From contig CANNBJ010000003.1 of the NCBI GenBank assembly GCA_947502835.1, positions 310,001-374,000 of the forward strand: a stretch of DNA of 64,000 nt, given 5' to 3'. Within the stretch, counting starts at the first letter, position 1; the number at the start of each line of letters is the position of its first letter. This DNA comes from Bdellovibrionales bacterium. GTDB taxonomy: Bacteria > Bdellovibrionota > UBA1018 > CAIMNF01. Positions 50,259-58,848 of the stretch are shown here, piece after piece. The position numbers and the translations under genes were made by a program. The notes under the pieces were generated by a model. The model was not told the origin of the DNA. It did no database searches and saw nothing but the letters and a program-made list of their open reading frames with translations.

Positions 50259-51191
50259 ATGTTGGAGAACCAATTTTCGATTCAATCTGATCTCATTGAG
50301 AAGGCGGCTCAAACCGAGCAGGGCGTTCTAATCAATGGGGAAACTGGCACTGGAAAAGAGCTCATTGCCCGGATCATTCACAACCGCTCGTCCCGCGCCA
50401 ACGGCAACTTTGTCGTCATGAACTGCGCGCTCAGCGGCGAAATCCTTGAAGCAGAATTTCAATCCAAAATGGAGACGGCTGCAGGCGGAACTATTTTCAT
50501 TGAAGAGATCAACGAACTTCCCCTTCATCTTCAGGCAAAGCTCGTACAAGGCCATGGAAACACACGCATCATCGCATCCTCGAGCGCGAATCTTCAGGAA
50601 TCAGTTTCTGACAAGCTTTTCCGTTCCGACCTCTTTGCAAAGCTCTCCTATGTGAATTTTTCGATTCCTGCACTTCGTGAGCGGTTGGAGCAGATTCCCA
50701 CTCTCGTCAGCGCCTACATCGAGAAGTTCAATCGCCTTACGGGGTCCAATGTCAGCTCCACGCCTTCTCCAGAAGCAATCGATGCACTGACCAGTTACAA
50801 CTGGCCTGGGAACATTCGCGAGCTCGAGCATGCGATTGAGCGGATTGTAATCGTGAAGGGACAGGGAACCATTGAGGCTTCTGATCTGCCGACCAAGATT
50901 TTCCAGGCTGCTCAAAATGCAATGAATGGAATCGGTGCAAATTCTGATGTCGATTTTCCCAGAATGTTCCTTTCTGAAAAAGGAGTGGATCTCAAGGCGG
51001 TTGTGACCGCTTTTGAAAATCATCTTGTGGATCAGGCTCTTGCAAGAACCAGTGGCAATAAAAACCGTGCTTCCATGCTTCTTGGTTTGAATCGCACGAC
51101 ACTTGTCGAAAAGCTTCGCAAGCGCGGCATGATCACTCCGCTTAAGTCCAATTCAGACTTTCGCGGGCCCATGAGCACCAGCAACGAGTGA
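50259..51191 (+). CDS. AAA+/Fis-type regulator lacking the GAFTGA loop (sigma-54 activator-like)
   Basis: Homologue of sigma-54 enhancer-binding proteins, about 310 residues, with no sensor domain. The AAA+ part has Walker A LINGETGTGKELIAR and a Walker-B-like IFIEEINELPLH, and the sensor/arginine-finger region NWPGNIRELEHAIERIV. The GAFTGA loop that contacts sigma-54 is missing: VVMNCALSGEILEAEFQSKM runs straight into ETAAGGTIF. A Fis-type helix-turn-helix ends it (NKNRASMLLGLNRTTLVEKL). It probably works without sigma-54, as GAFTGA-less members such as TyrR do, but the target is unknown. The start at 50259 follows AAGGAG at 6 bases; the track start is 23 codons longer. Confidence 0.8.
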   Translation: MLENQFSIQSDLIEKAAQTEQGVLINGETGTGKELIARIIHNRSSRANGNFVVMNCALSGEILEAEFQSKMETAAGGTIFIEEINELPLHLQAKLVQGHGNTRIIASSSANLQESVSDKLFRSDLFAKLSYVNFSIPALRERLEQIPTLVSAYIEKFNRLTGSNVSSTPSPEAIDALTSYNWPGNIRELEHAIERIVIVKGQGTIEASDLPTKIFQAAQNAMNGIGANSDVDFPRMFLSEKGVDLKAVVTAFENHLVDQALARTSGNKNRASMLLGLNRTTLVEKLRKRGMITPLKSNSDFRGPMSTSNE

Positions 51192-51231
51192 TTTGATTCG
51201 TCCATCCAAAGTTGGAATTCTCTAGCGAATT

Positions 51232-51262
51232 GCCCCGGTCCGGATGCGGATCGGGGCTTTTT
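51232..51262 (+). terminator. Rho-independent terminator after the regulator gene
   Basis: GCCCCG and CGGGGC arms pair, with an inner TCCG/CGGA and GATG loop, followed by TTTTTG. It is 41 bases downstream of the regulator stop and 33 bases before the PLD-nuclease start. Confidence 0.88.
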
Positions 51263-51294
51263 GTTGGATTCGTTTGGGTGTAAGGTGGGGTTGA

Positions 51295-51879
51295 ATGCTG
51301 AGAGATTTCCTCCGTTTGATTCTGTTTTTCTGTCTCTTGTGCGGGTCTGATTCTTCCCATGCAGGTCGCAAGCGGGTGAAGCTCAAGGAGGTGGTGAGTG
51401 ATTGGTTGGATGAGGCAACTGTAGTCGCGCCCATCGATCGCGAGGTCTGCTTTTCTCCCGAGGAGAGGTGCGATCTCAAGTTGATTCGGTTTGCCGAAAC
51501 AGCCAAAAAATCGATCGATATTGCTGCTTTCGACATCAATCTGGATCAATTGGTTCATTCCCTGTTGGTTTTATCGAAACGGGGGGTTCGGGTTCGTGTG
51601 CTTGTGGACAACCGTCAGGCCAAGGGGCGGTATTCCCTCTCGGGGACCTTGAAAAAAGGAGGCCTGCAGGTTCGCAGAGGGTATCAAAGAGGTTTGATGC
51701 ACCATAAATTCATGATTGTCGACGGGATCAGGCTTGAGACCGGTTCTTTCAATTACACGAACCATGCGAGCCGTGCGAATCAGGAGAATCAGGTGTATCT
51801 TGATGATCCTTCGATAGTTGCAAGGTTCGTCGCGCGATTTCAAAAAAGTTGGAGCGATTCAAGGGAGTTTGAGGATTGA
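51295..51879 (+). CDS. Secreted phospholipase D-like nuclease
   Basis: Exported single-HKD protein of 194 residues in the PLD-nuclease family (Nuc-like). A signal peptide (MLRDFLRLILFFCLLCGSDSSHA) is followed by a basic linker and one HKD motif (MHHKFMIVDG, then GSFNYTNHASRANQEN). Nuc-type members form dimers that complete the active site from two single motifs and cut DNA or RNA without metal. The next gene begins one base after the stop codon, so they are co-transcribed. A nuclease for DNA outside the cytoplasm would fit; lipase action is less likely at this size. Confidence 0.85.
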   Translation: MLRDFLRLILFFCLLCGSDSSHAGRKRVKLKEVVSDWLDEATVVAPIDREVCFSPEERCDLKLIRFAETAKKSIDIAAFDINLDQLVHSLLVLSKRGVRVRVLVDNRQAKGRYSLSGTLKKGGLQVRRGYQRGLMHHKFMIVDGIRLETGSFNYTNHASRANQENQVYLDDPSIVARFVARFQKSWSDSREFED

Positions 51880-51880
51880 A

Positions 51881-52513
51881 ATGTGTGTGCAATTCATGAT
51901 CCGGAAATCGCTTCGCGAACTGGGAGAGGTTTTTCATGCGAGGATCGAGGGCGAATTTGAGTTTGCTGCACGCGTTTTTCCACGATATGTTGCACCCGTT
52001 TTGGGGATGAGCGACGGGGTTCGTGTGATCAAGCCTTATCAGTTTGGCCTGATTCCTTCCTTTGAGCGCAACATCAAGCCCAAGCTGATTTTGCACAATG
52101 CAAGGGTTGAAACGCTCCATGAAAAGCCATCTTTCCGTGACGCTTTTCCAAAGCAGCGGTGTCTGATTCCGCTTGAGTCCTTTTTCGAATATCTCTCCAT
52201 TGGATCAGAGGGAAGGGGATTGTACCGGATCCAACCTGAACACGGGGGGTTGCTCGTTGCGGCAGGGCTGTTCACGCGGTGGAAGTCCCCGGATGGCAAG
52301 CTCATTCCTACCTTTACGATGATCACGCGCCCTGCCCCGGAGGAGCTCGTTCGGGCAGGCCATGATCGGTGCCCGTACTTCCTTGACCCGAAGGGGTATG
52401 ATGATTGGCTTCAAGGAAAAGGAGCATCTCCTTCGGAATGGTATGAAGTGCTGAGGCAGGGGCGCTTTGAGCCTAAGCTTGTCTGGGAGAGGTTTAGTTC
52501 AGAAAGCGTGTAG
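51881..52513 (+). CDS. HMCES/YedK family SOS-response protein
   Basis: SRAP-domain protein of 210 residues that forms a covalent thiazolidine crosslink with abasic sites in single-stranded DNA through Cys2. The start at 51881 is required because it exposes the catalytic Cys directly after Met (MCVQFMIRK); the ORF-track start would bury it. Other family residues are NARVETLHEKPSF, RCLIPLESFFEYL (with the active-site Glu) and AGHDRCPYFL (with the catalytic His). It lies one base downstream of the secreted nuclease gene. Its stop overlaps the end of the convergent small secreted gene by 20 bases. Confidence 0.93.
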   Translation: MCVQFMIRKSLRELGEVFHARIEGEFEFAARVFPRYVAPVLGMSDGVRVIKPYQFGLIPSFERNIKPKLILHNARVETLHEKPSFRDAFPKQRCLIPLESFFEYLSIGSEGRGLYRIQPEHGGLLVAAGLFTRWKSPDGKLIPTFTMITRPAPEELVRAGHDRCPYFLDPKGYDDWLQGKGASPSEWYEVLRQGRFEPKLVWERFSSESV

Positions 52514-52922
52514 ATTGGATGGGGCTTCCAATAAAACGGGCCTCAACGGAGCCCTTGGAATTGACAATCTCAATGAGGGTGGAGTGGTCGGGGGTGGATG
52601 TGATGAGGATTTGGGATGATCCCAATACGGCCATCAGGAGTGAGGGAGATCGATGGTCATAAGTGGTCTTGGTGATTTGATAATTGGACCAGTGGATGGA
52701 TTCCTGACAAATGGCTTCGATGGCGCAGGCCCTGAGTTTGGGAAGTCGAATGGTGCTGGTGGAAGTATCAATCAGGATCCTCTTTTGAAGCAGGGCTGAA
52801 AACTCTGAAGTGGAAGCCGACTCGTTTGCGGGCTGTGCCACATAAACCTCAAATTGTGCGGCCAGAGTGTTTGTGGAGATCAGGAGAAGTGCTGCAGTCA
52901 GGAATCGAACTTTGTTTTTCAT
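52494..52922 (-). CDS. Small secreted protein of unknown function
   Basis: Unrecognised 142-residue protein with a signal peptide (MKNKVRFLTAALLLISTNTLAA). The mature part is Ser/Thr/Ile-rich with likely beta strands and two cysteines (LRACAIEAICQESIHW) that could pair. There are no catalytic motifs. Its ribosome binding site is inside a hairpin (see 52923-52948), which points to translational control. The 3' end overlaps the convergent HMCES gene by 20 bases. Confidence 0.6.
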   Translation of the reverse strand: MKNKVRFLTAALLLISTNTLAAQFEVYVAQPANESASTSEFSALLQKRILIDTSTSTIRLPKLRACAIEAICQESIHWSNYQITKTTYDHRSPSLLMAVLGSSQILITSTPDHSTLIEIVNSKGSVEARFIGSPIQSTRFLN

Positions 52923-52948
52923 AAGGTCCTCGTGTTTCGTGAGACCTT
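52923..52948 (-). promoter_or_regulatory. Hairpin sequestering the ribosome binding site
   Basis: In the minus-strand leader, AAGGU pairs with ACCUU and CUC with GAG, enclosing a short loop. The GAGGA Shine-Dalgarno of the 52922 gene falls within the right arm, directly before AUG. Read on the plus strand the same repeat is followed by a T-run, so it could also terminate antisense transcription from the HMCES gene. Confidence 0.5.
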
Positions 52949-53037
52949 TTTAATGGATTTGGTTTAGAAACTAAAATTATTAGATTTTAAACAACTTAAT
53001 TAGTTTTAATTATCCAATGAGTTTCCTGAGGTTTTGG

Positions 53038-53856
53038 TCACTGACTGGAGGAATCCCCGGATTTGTCCTTGTTGTCCTTGATGGTCTGACGAATGAGGTT
53101 CCTCATGATCCGGTTTCGATTTACCTGTCCCACCAGGGCCTTTGCGTCGTCGTAAAGGGCAGGGTCATTGATGAATGCCCCCAGGCTTCCCTGGCCCTGA
53201 TCGATCTTTTCCAGGATGGAATTGAGGTGGTTGACCGAGGATCGGAGCTTCATTTGGCCCAATTCCTCATTGAGTTTCCCGGTGATGTCACCCAGGTTCC
53301 TGGTTGTGCTCGAGAGGGCTTGAAAAAACTGTTCGGATCGATTGCCACGGTTGAAAGCAGCAAGGATTCGATCCAGATTCTCCGCGGTCGATGTGAGTCT
53401 TTGGACCAGCTGGTCGCTTGAGGTGATGATCTGGGAGAGGTCTTTGGAGGACCCTTGGGGGATCTCCCCCCCGTTCTCGATCACGGCAAGGGCGGGATCT
53501 CCGGGATTGACGGAGAGGTATTTGTCTCCGAGTACGCCCTGGGTTACCACCTCCACCGTCGAATCTTTCCGAAGGTACTCGGAGTAGTCCCGCTCAACAG
53601 TGAACTCGACACGCATTTCCCTTTTTGCCGAATCAAACGAGATCTTCGAAACAGCGCCGATCTGAAGACCTCCCAGGGTGACTTTTGCGCCATGAACGAG
53701 ACCGTCGATCTTCTGAAAATGGGCGAAGTAACGATTCACAGAGGTGAAGATGCTCTGTCTCCCGCCAAGAACAAGAATGGAAATCATAGTGATGATGAGG
53801 CCGGTTACAACAAACATGCCGACCCGAAGTTCAATTTTCTTCTCATCTATTTTCAT
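53038..53856 (-). CDS. mlaD: MlaD-like MCE-domain protein
   Basis: Membrane-anchored MCE-domain protein of 272 residues, the substrate-binding ring of an Mla-type phospholipid transporter. One N-terminal TM helix (VGMFVVTGLIITMISILVL) is followed by the MCE core (YFAHFQKIDGLVHGAKVTLGGLQIGAVSKI) with the ring loop VVTQGVLGDKYLSV, then a long coiled C-terminal region. It is longer than E. coli MlaD (183 residues), so the tail may reach further across the periplasm. It is encoded last of the operon, with a 4-base overlap with mlaF. A mlaC-type carrier and mlaA are not in the window. Confidence 0.88.
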   Translation of the reverse strand: MKIDEKKIELRVGMFVVTGLIITMISILVLGGRQSIFTSVNRYFAHFQKIDGLVHGAKVTLGGLQIGAVSKISFDSAKREMRVEFTVERDYSEYLRKDSTVEVVTQGVLGDKYLSVNPGDPALAVIENGGEIPQGSSKDLSQIITSSDQLVQRLTSTAENLDRILAAFNRGNRSEQFFQALSSTTRNLGDITGKLNEELGQMKLRSSVNHLNSILEKIDQGQGSLGAFINDPALYDDAKALVGQVNRNRIMRNLIRQTIKDNKDKSGDSSSQ

Positions 53857-54608
53857 CGGATATGTGCTCCTGTGGTAAAGGATTTTACCAAAACGTGATT
53901 GGATGTTTTCATCTCTTCGACTGGCATGATCAGCTCGATTCTGCCTTGATTCAGGATCCCCACGCGATCACAGATCTCAAATGCGGCCGGGATGTCGTGG
54001 GTTACGAAGATGGCTGTCATTCCTCTTTTCTTGAACGAGAGGATGTTGTGCAAGAGGCGACCGGTGTTGACGGGATCGAGTCCCGCTGTCGGTTCATCAA
54101 AGAGGATGATCTTCGGTTGGAGGATGATCGCACGGGCGAACCCGGCTCGTTTCTGCATGCCGCCGGAAAGCTCGTTTGGCAAAAGTTGATTTGCGCCCTT
54201 CATGTCGATCATTTCGAGCAACTCGTTCACTTTTTTCCGAATCTCGGCAGTGGAGAGGGAGGTGTGGGCCCGGAGGGGGTAGGCGAGGTTTTCCTCAACG
54301 GTCAAGGAGTCGAACAGGGCCCCGTTTTGGAAGACATAGCTGATTTGGGTGCGAACCTTGAAGAGCTCCCGTTCCGTCAGGGGGACGAGGTCCCGTCCTT
54401 CAAAAAGAATCTGACCTTCATCCGGATGCTCGAGTCCGATGATGGAGCGTAGAATCACACTCTTTCCGCTGCCCGATCCGCCAAACAGACCCAGAATTTC
54501 ACCCTCATGAAGATCAAGGCTGACCCCGCGATGCACTTCCTTCTCCCCGAAGGCTTTCTTCAGGTCCCGGAGGCTCAATGCGATTTTCGTTTCTGTTTTC
54601 AAGTTCAT
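53853..54608 (-). CDS. mlaF: MlaF-like ABC ATPase
   Basis: ATPase of the Mla-type lipid transporter, 251 residues. The start at 54608 (MNLKTETKIALSLRDLKKAFGE) is used; the long ORF-track extension overlaps mlaE in another frame. Walker A is LFGGSGSGKSVILR, the signature is LSGGMQKRAGFARAI and Walker B is IILFDEPTAGLDPV. These all match the MlaF/Ttg2A group. It lies between mlaE (8-base gap) and mlaD (4-base overlap). Confidence 0.95.
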   Translation of the reverse strand: MNLKTETKIALSLRDLKKAFGEKEVHRGVSLDLHEGEILGLFGGSGSGKSVILRSIIGLEHPDEGQILFEGRDLVPLTERELFKVRTQISYVFQNGALFDSLTVEENLAYPLRAHTSLSTAEIRKKVNELLEMIDMKGANQLLPNELSGGMQKRAGFARAIILQPKIILFDEPTAGLDPVNTGRLLHNILSFKKRGMTAIFVTHDIPAAFEICDRVGILNQGRIELIMPVEEMKTSNHVLVKSFTTGAHIR

Positions 54609-54616
54609 TTCGTGAT

Positions 54617-55414
54617 TCAGTATTTCGGGAACACCGTGATGATGAAGAATTTCGTGAGGAAAAAATCCGCAATCATGATGAAGATCGAGCTTGTGACAAC
54701 CACCCATGTGGTGGTCCGGCCCACGCCCTGGGTGCCCCCCTCGGTGTTCAGGCCCTTCCAGCATGCCGAAATTGCGATGAAAAACGCGAAGACGATTGTT
54801 TTCGCCATCCCTGTGAAGAGGTCGGCCAAAGTCAGGGTTTCGAGAATCTTGGCATAAAAGAATGAATAGCTGATGTTGAACTCGAGCTTCACGACGAGCA
54901 TTGCGCCAATGAGTCCCACATAGTCGGCAAGCAGGGTCAGGATCGGGAGCGCAATCACGCACGCCAGAAGGCGGGGAATGACAATCCTCTGAATGGGGGA
55001 AGTGCCGAGGGCGCGGATGGCATCAATCTGTTGGGTCACTTTCATGGATGCAATCTCGGATGCCATTCCGGACCCGATTCGACCTGCCACGAGAAGACTC
55101 GTGAACACAGGACCCATTTCGCGGAGAATCGACAGCGAGGTGATCTTCGGTACATACAAAGTGCCTCCGAAGCGCTCGAGTCCGTACCCGAACTGAAGTG
55201 CCATCACGGACCCTGTTGCGACTCCAGTGATCAATACAAGAAGCAGGGATTCCACGCCAATCGAGTAAGCTTGCTGAAAGATCAGCCTCCAGGGGAGCGG
55301 ATACTCAAGAAAACCCGAGAAAGTCTGTGCGACAAGCCTTCCGAACCCGCCCGCAAATCGGGTGGCACTCAGAACTCTGAAACCGATGCGTTGGGAGAGT
55401 TGTGTGTCGTTCAC
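54617..55414 (-). CDS. mlaE: MlaE-like ABC permease
   Basis: Inner-membrane permease of the Mla system, 265 residues, with the MlaE-family signature region VLLITGVATGSVMALQFGYGL and PKITSLSILREMGPVFTSLLVAGRIGSG, and five or six hydrophobic helices. It starts with GTG, overlapping the stop of the upstream lipoprotein gene by 4 bases. It transports phospholipids between membranes together with MlaF and MlaD; direction is debated in the literature and not decided by sequence. Confidence 0.94.
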   Translation of the reverse strand: MNDTQLSQRIGFRVLSATRFAGGFGRLVAQTFSGFLEYPLPWRLIFQQAYSIGVESLLLVLITGVATGSVMALQFGYGLERFGGTLYVPKITSLSILREMGPVFTSLLVAGRIGSGMASEIASMKVTQQIDAIRALGTSPIQRIVIPRLLACVIALPILTLLADYVGLIGAMLVVKLEFNISYSFFYAKILETLTLADLFTGMAKTIVFAFFIAISACWKGLNTEGGTQGVGRTTTWVVVTSSIFIMIADFFLTKFFIITVFPKY

Positions 55415-55938
55415 TTGAGTTCCAAGGTATCACGGAACCGCGAGAAGGCCGAGATTTCTCGGTCAAAACTTTCAACCGGACTGAGGTAAATCAAGTCATA
55501 GATGCAGGTCGGACTCTTGACGACCATGATTTGAAACCGGCGATCGCGGCCGAGATAGTTTCCCCGAGCGGTGGTTTGAAATGCGGGAAGGTTCCTGAAG
55601 GAGAGGGGGGATTGATGTTCGATCTTGAGATTGTCCCACTGGGAGAGAAGGACCTGGGTGACTTTTTTCACATCCCGTTCCCCTCCGGCTCCATTCCGGC
55701 AAACCGAGTTCAAGGAAATCACGGCTGCGGTGGCTTTCGACTGCCACGCCTCATCCGGACGCTCGGAGGATCGCTCCGACGGATTCTCCGGCATGATTCT
55801 CTGCCACCCCAGGGCCTCGAGGGAATGCGCGGGCGCCGGCTCATTGACGGACTTCTCCTCCAACGGCTTCACCTGTCCCACGAGGATGCTACAGGAGCAA
55901 AGGAACAGGAAAAATGGCATCAAGCAAAATGATTTCAT
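55411..55938 (-). CDS. Lipoprotein at the head of the mla operon
   Basis: Unrecognised 175-residue protein with a lipobox-type signal (MKSFCLMPFFLFLCSCSIL). The mature part begins with a charged linker and ends in a domain (KATAAVISLNSVCRNGAG through VVKSPTCIYDLIYLSP) with alternating strands and helices; a PsbP/Mog1-like fold is possible but unproven. It is the first gene of the operon and overlaps mlaE by 4 bases, so it probably is a working part of this transporter, perhaps in place of MlaA or a PqiC-like partner. That is inference from position only. Confidence 0.65.
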   Translation of the reverse strand: MKSFCLMPFFLFLCSCSILVGQVKPLEEKSVNEPAPAHSLEALGWQRIMPENPSERSSERPDEAWQSKATAAVISLNSVCRNGAGGERDVKKVTQVLLSQWDNLKIEHQSPLSFRNLPAFQTTARGNYLGRDRRFQIMVVKSPTCIYDLIYLSPVESFDREISAFSRFRDTLELK

Positions 55939-56076
55939 CGAGTTGCTTCAGTTTAAAAGAAGGGTCTTGAATTGAGAAGCGCAAAAATGATTTCCGGGGA
56001 ATTGGGGTTGCGGTCAGGAGGAAAATTCTGCCACAATAGGAAAGAAGTACCCGGGTGGTTCACGACTAGGAAGGGA

Positions 56077-58848
56077 GTGATCGGTACCTTGAGAAGAAAA
56101 GGACTTTTTCAATTCGTGGGATTTGCGTTTTCTCCGCTCTGGGGTTTGGCCGCGTTCGCAGCCCAGTTTGACGGTTCCATAGGGCTTGGGACCCGAGGTG
56201 CATATTCCCGTCTTGAGTTGGCCATTGATTCGTCTTTTTCTCCAAAGTTCTCCGATTCCGGAAAGGGTTTCCGGATCGAGATCCCTTCTGCGACCCTGAT
56301 GGACGTCGGGGTTCCGTTCGGTTCCGAAAAACAATTCAATGAGTATCTTGGAACCATCCATGATGAGCGGATTACCCGCATCCGAATGAGGGAAACCGAA
56401 TCAAATCTGATTGTCGAAGGGGAGTACCGGTTTCCTGAAGGACGGGCTGCGCTCGCAGATCCAAAAATGGAACATTTCGACTTCAAAAAGGAAGAGGCGG
56501 GGCGGTTCGTCGTCGATTTTTTTTACCGCAAGGGACCCACCATTGCGGAAGTGGAAAGAGCGAGGAGGGAAACAAGGGGGCAAAGGGAGCGTGCTGCGAT
56601 GGAACTTCTCCGGAAGAAGGAGTCCCAGAAACGTGCTGCGAGGGAGAAGCGGATTCAGGACGGTCGTAACGCCATGATGTTCTGTGAGCAGCCCTTTGAT
56701 CGTTCCACTACTGTGTTTCTCAAGTTTCGGGCAGAGCACCCGGGTTTGAGTTTTGCGGCCTATTTTCCTGAAAAAATCCCCGATCACAGATTTCAGTATT
56801 CCGAGCCATCCGGAAAGGGGGAAGCTCCCGATATGGTGCGGCTGGCACTCAAGCTGAGCCGCGAGAACAAGCACGCGCTCACAATTCGCACGGTAGAGTT
56901 TCTTGAAAAAGAGCATCCGAAATACCCTGGGCTTGATGAAATGGTGTTTCTGAAGGCGAATGCATATTTTCGCATGGGGTTCGAGGAGCGGGGGCGTTCC
57001 CTGCTTCAGACGCTCGCGCGGACTTCGAGGGGAACGGAGGTTGGATTGCAGACCGCGGGCTTCCTTGCTGCCCGGAGTTTCCAAAATCAGGACTGGCTTG
57101 CAGCGCTTGAGGCTTTCTTGAATTTGAAGAGGGAAATGCCCAACCATCCTCTGGTTTGGTTGTTCCGGTACGGAATCGCCGAGTGCCTGTATCGGATCAA
57201 GCAGGGGGATCAGGCCCAGGTGGAGTATGAATGGCTGTCGAAGAATGCGCCCAAGGAGGACATCCGGGCGGAAGCCGCGTTCAAGGCCGGGGACGTGTTC
57301 TTTGAGCGAGGGCAGTTCGCGCAGGCGGTAAGTGCGTACCAGGGGGCGCTGAAAGGAAGAGATTCATATCTTCCGGGCTACCCGGCGGTTCTGCTGAATC
57401 TCGGGGAAAGCTACTTCCAGCTCGAGGAGCTTGATCGTGCGGAGGCTGCCTTCAAGAAGTTCATGGAGGTCGGTTCCGCGAATCCCATGGCGTGGAGAGC
57501 GAGCCTTCGTCTTGCCGAGATCAAGGCGATGGGAGCGACCCTGAATGAAGATGCTGAAAAGGCATTCATGGAAACCATCAACCGCTACCCGCTTTCCCAG
57601 GGTGCTTTGATATCGAGGATCAGGCTCCTTCCTTGCGGTCGCCACGGAGGTTTCGATCTGCCCGCGGCCGAACGTCTGATTTCCTCGCCAGAAGTGGTGA
57701 ATTTCCCTTCCGATGGAGCGGTGTACCCAAGTCAGTTCCGTGAGTTGGCAGGATTGAGCGAAGTGCGAATGTTGATCTCCTTCCAGGAAAATCAGAAGGC
57801 CCTTGAGCGCGGATTGGCCCGATTGCGCGAGAATCCGGGCGTGGAGACCCGGAGACTGATCGAACAGGCCATGATTGGCGGGATCAAGTCCATTTTGGAG
57901 AAAAAGCTCGGCGAAAAGGACGTTTTTGGTGCCATCGCATTCTACGAGAAATATGGTGATTTTCTTCCGCTTCCTGCCCATGATCCCCTCGCGGATGATT
58001 TGAAGGTCCGTCTGGCCACGCTCGCTGCAGAGAGAAATCTTACCCAGTTCGCGCTGAAATTGATCGAGCCCTACCGAAGGATGAATGAAGCCGGCCAAAA
58101 AGAGGTGATTGCGGCCATTGAAAAGCACATCACGCTTGAGGGAGTGGATGATCAGGAGGAGCGGAACCTGGTTGAAGCAAAAACGATCTGGAATTCTGCC
58201 GGCTTCAAGATTGAAGACTCGGCCCGCGCAGACCAGTTGGTTGCGCGTCTGGGGTACATTCGCGAGGATTCCCGTTTTGCCTTTGAGAAGAATCTGATCT
58301 TGGCTTTGTTCCATCGTGAAAAGAAGGATTTCAAGAGCGCATTGCTTCATGTTCGGAGATTGAGCAAACAGATGGGGGGCGTCTCTCCATGGGGCAGAAT
58401 CCAGGTTGAAACCTTGACGGGGGATGTGGCTCTTCGGTCTTCTGACCTTGAGTTGGCCCGCGGGGCGTTTGGCAGGGCCCGCACGGGGTTGTCCGCGCTT
58501 CAGGGAAAGCAGGCGGAATCCCTGAACTTCCGTCATTTGGATGCCGCTCCTTCCTCGTCTTTTTTGGTCCAGTCCGAGGGGGAAGTCCTTGAAAAGCTGG
58601 AAAAATGGAAAGAAGCGGTTGCTCTTTATTCTGAAGCCATAGAAAATAAAATAGGGGGAAATCACATCCTTTACTCGCATGCAAAAGCGATTTTGAAGGA
58701 GGGTGGCAAGGAGTCCGAAGGGCGTGCCATGGTTTCCCTGAAGAAGATTGAACAGAGTCAGGATGATGATGTTTGGAAACGTTTAGCGCAGGAAAAGCTA
58801 AAGGAAATTGCCAAGGAGGGCAAAGTCGATGGTAAGTCCAACCCGTGA
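56077..58848 (+). CDS. Large secreted/periplasmic TPR protein upstream of flagellar genes
   Basis: Large protein of about 923 residues, no named family. The GTG at 56077 is chosen because it begins a signal-like segment (LFQFVGFAFSPLWGLAAFAA) and AGGAAGGG lies just before it; the ORF-track start is 35 codons longer. After the signal comes a roughly 110-residue beta-rich domain (SRLELAIDSSFSPKFSD, then FRIEIPSATLMDVG) similar to AMIN domains that bind peptidoglycan or secretins, then a charged coiled coil, then many TPR-like repeats (AEAAFKAGDVFFERGQFAQAVSAY). It overlaps the next regulator gene by 20 bases, placing it in the flagellar operon. It may be a flagellar or motility-associated scaffold. 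Confidence 0.7.
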   Translation: MIGTLRRKGLFQFVGFAFSPLWGLAAFAAQFDGSIGLGTRGAYSRLELAIDSSFSPKFSDSGKGFRIEIPSATLMDVGVPFGSEKQFNEYLGTIHDERITRIRMRETESNLIVEGEYRFPEGRAALADPKMEHFDFKKEEAGRFVVDFFYRKGPTIAEVERARRETRGQRERAAMELLRKKESQKRAAREKRIQDGRNAMMFCEQPFDRSTTVFLKFRAEHPGLSFAAYFPEKIPDHRFQYSEPSGKGEAPDMVRLALKLSRENKHALTIRTVEFLEKEHPKYPGLDEMVFLKANAYFRMGFEERGRSLLQTLARTSRGTEVGLQTAGFLAARSFQNQDWLAALEAFLNLKREMPNHPLVWLFRYGIAECLYRIKQGDQAQVEYEWLSKNAPKEDIRAEAAFKAGDVFFERGQFAQAVSAYQGALKGRDSYLPGYPAVLLNLGESYFQLEELDRAEAAFKKFMEVGSANPMAWRASLRLAEIKAMGATLNEDAEKAFMETINRYPLSQGALISRIRLLPCGRHGGFDLPAAERLISSPEVVNFPSDGAVYPSQFRELAGLSEVRMLISFQENQKALERGLARLRENPGVETRRLIEQAMIGGIKSILEKKLGEKDVFGAIAFYEKYGDFLPLPAHDPLADDLKVRLATLAAERNLTQFALKLIEPYRRMNEAGQKEVIAAIEKHITLEGVDDQEERNLVEAKTIWNSAGFKIEDSARADQLVARLGYIREDSRFAFEKNLILALFHREKKDFKSALLHVRRLSKQMGGVSPWGRIQVETLTGDVALRSSDLELARGAFGRARTGLSALQGKQAESLNFRHLDAAPSSSFLVQSEGEVLEKLEKWKEAVALYSEAIENKIGGNHILYSHAKAILKEGGKESEGRAMVSLKKIEQSQDDDVWKRLAQEKLKEIAKEGKVDGKSNP

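Noticed and set aside
55994-56014. Sigma-54-type promoter (GG-N10-GC) upstream of the TPR gene
   Set aside because: Spacing fits and TTGC is present, but the -24 element (CGGGGAA) is poor, and the operon regulator lacks GAFTGA. It is too weak to list.
57364-58680. 438-codon open frame on the minus strand
   Set aside because: It is fully antisense to the TPR protein, has no ribosome binding site or domain, and shows the odd residue mix of a shadow frame. GC-rich third positions keep it open.
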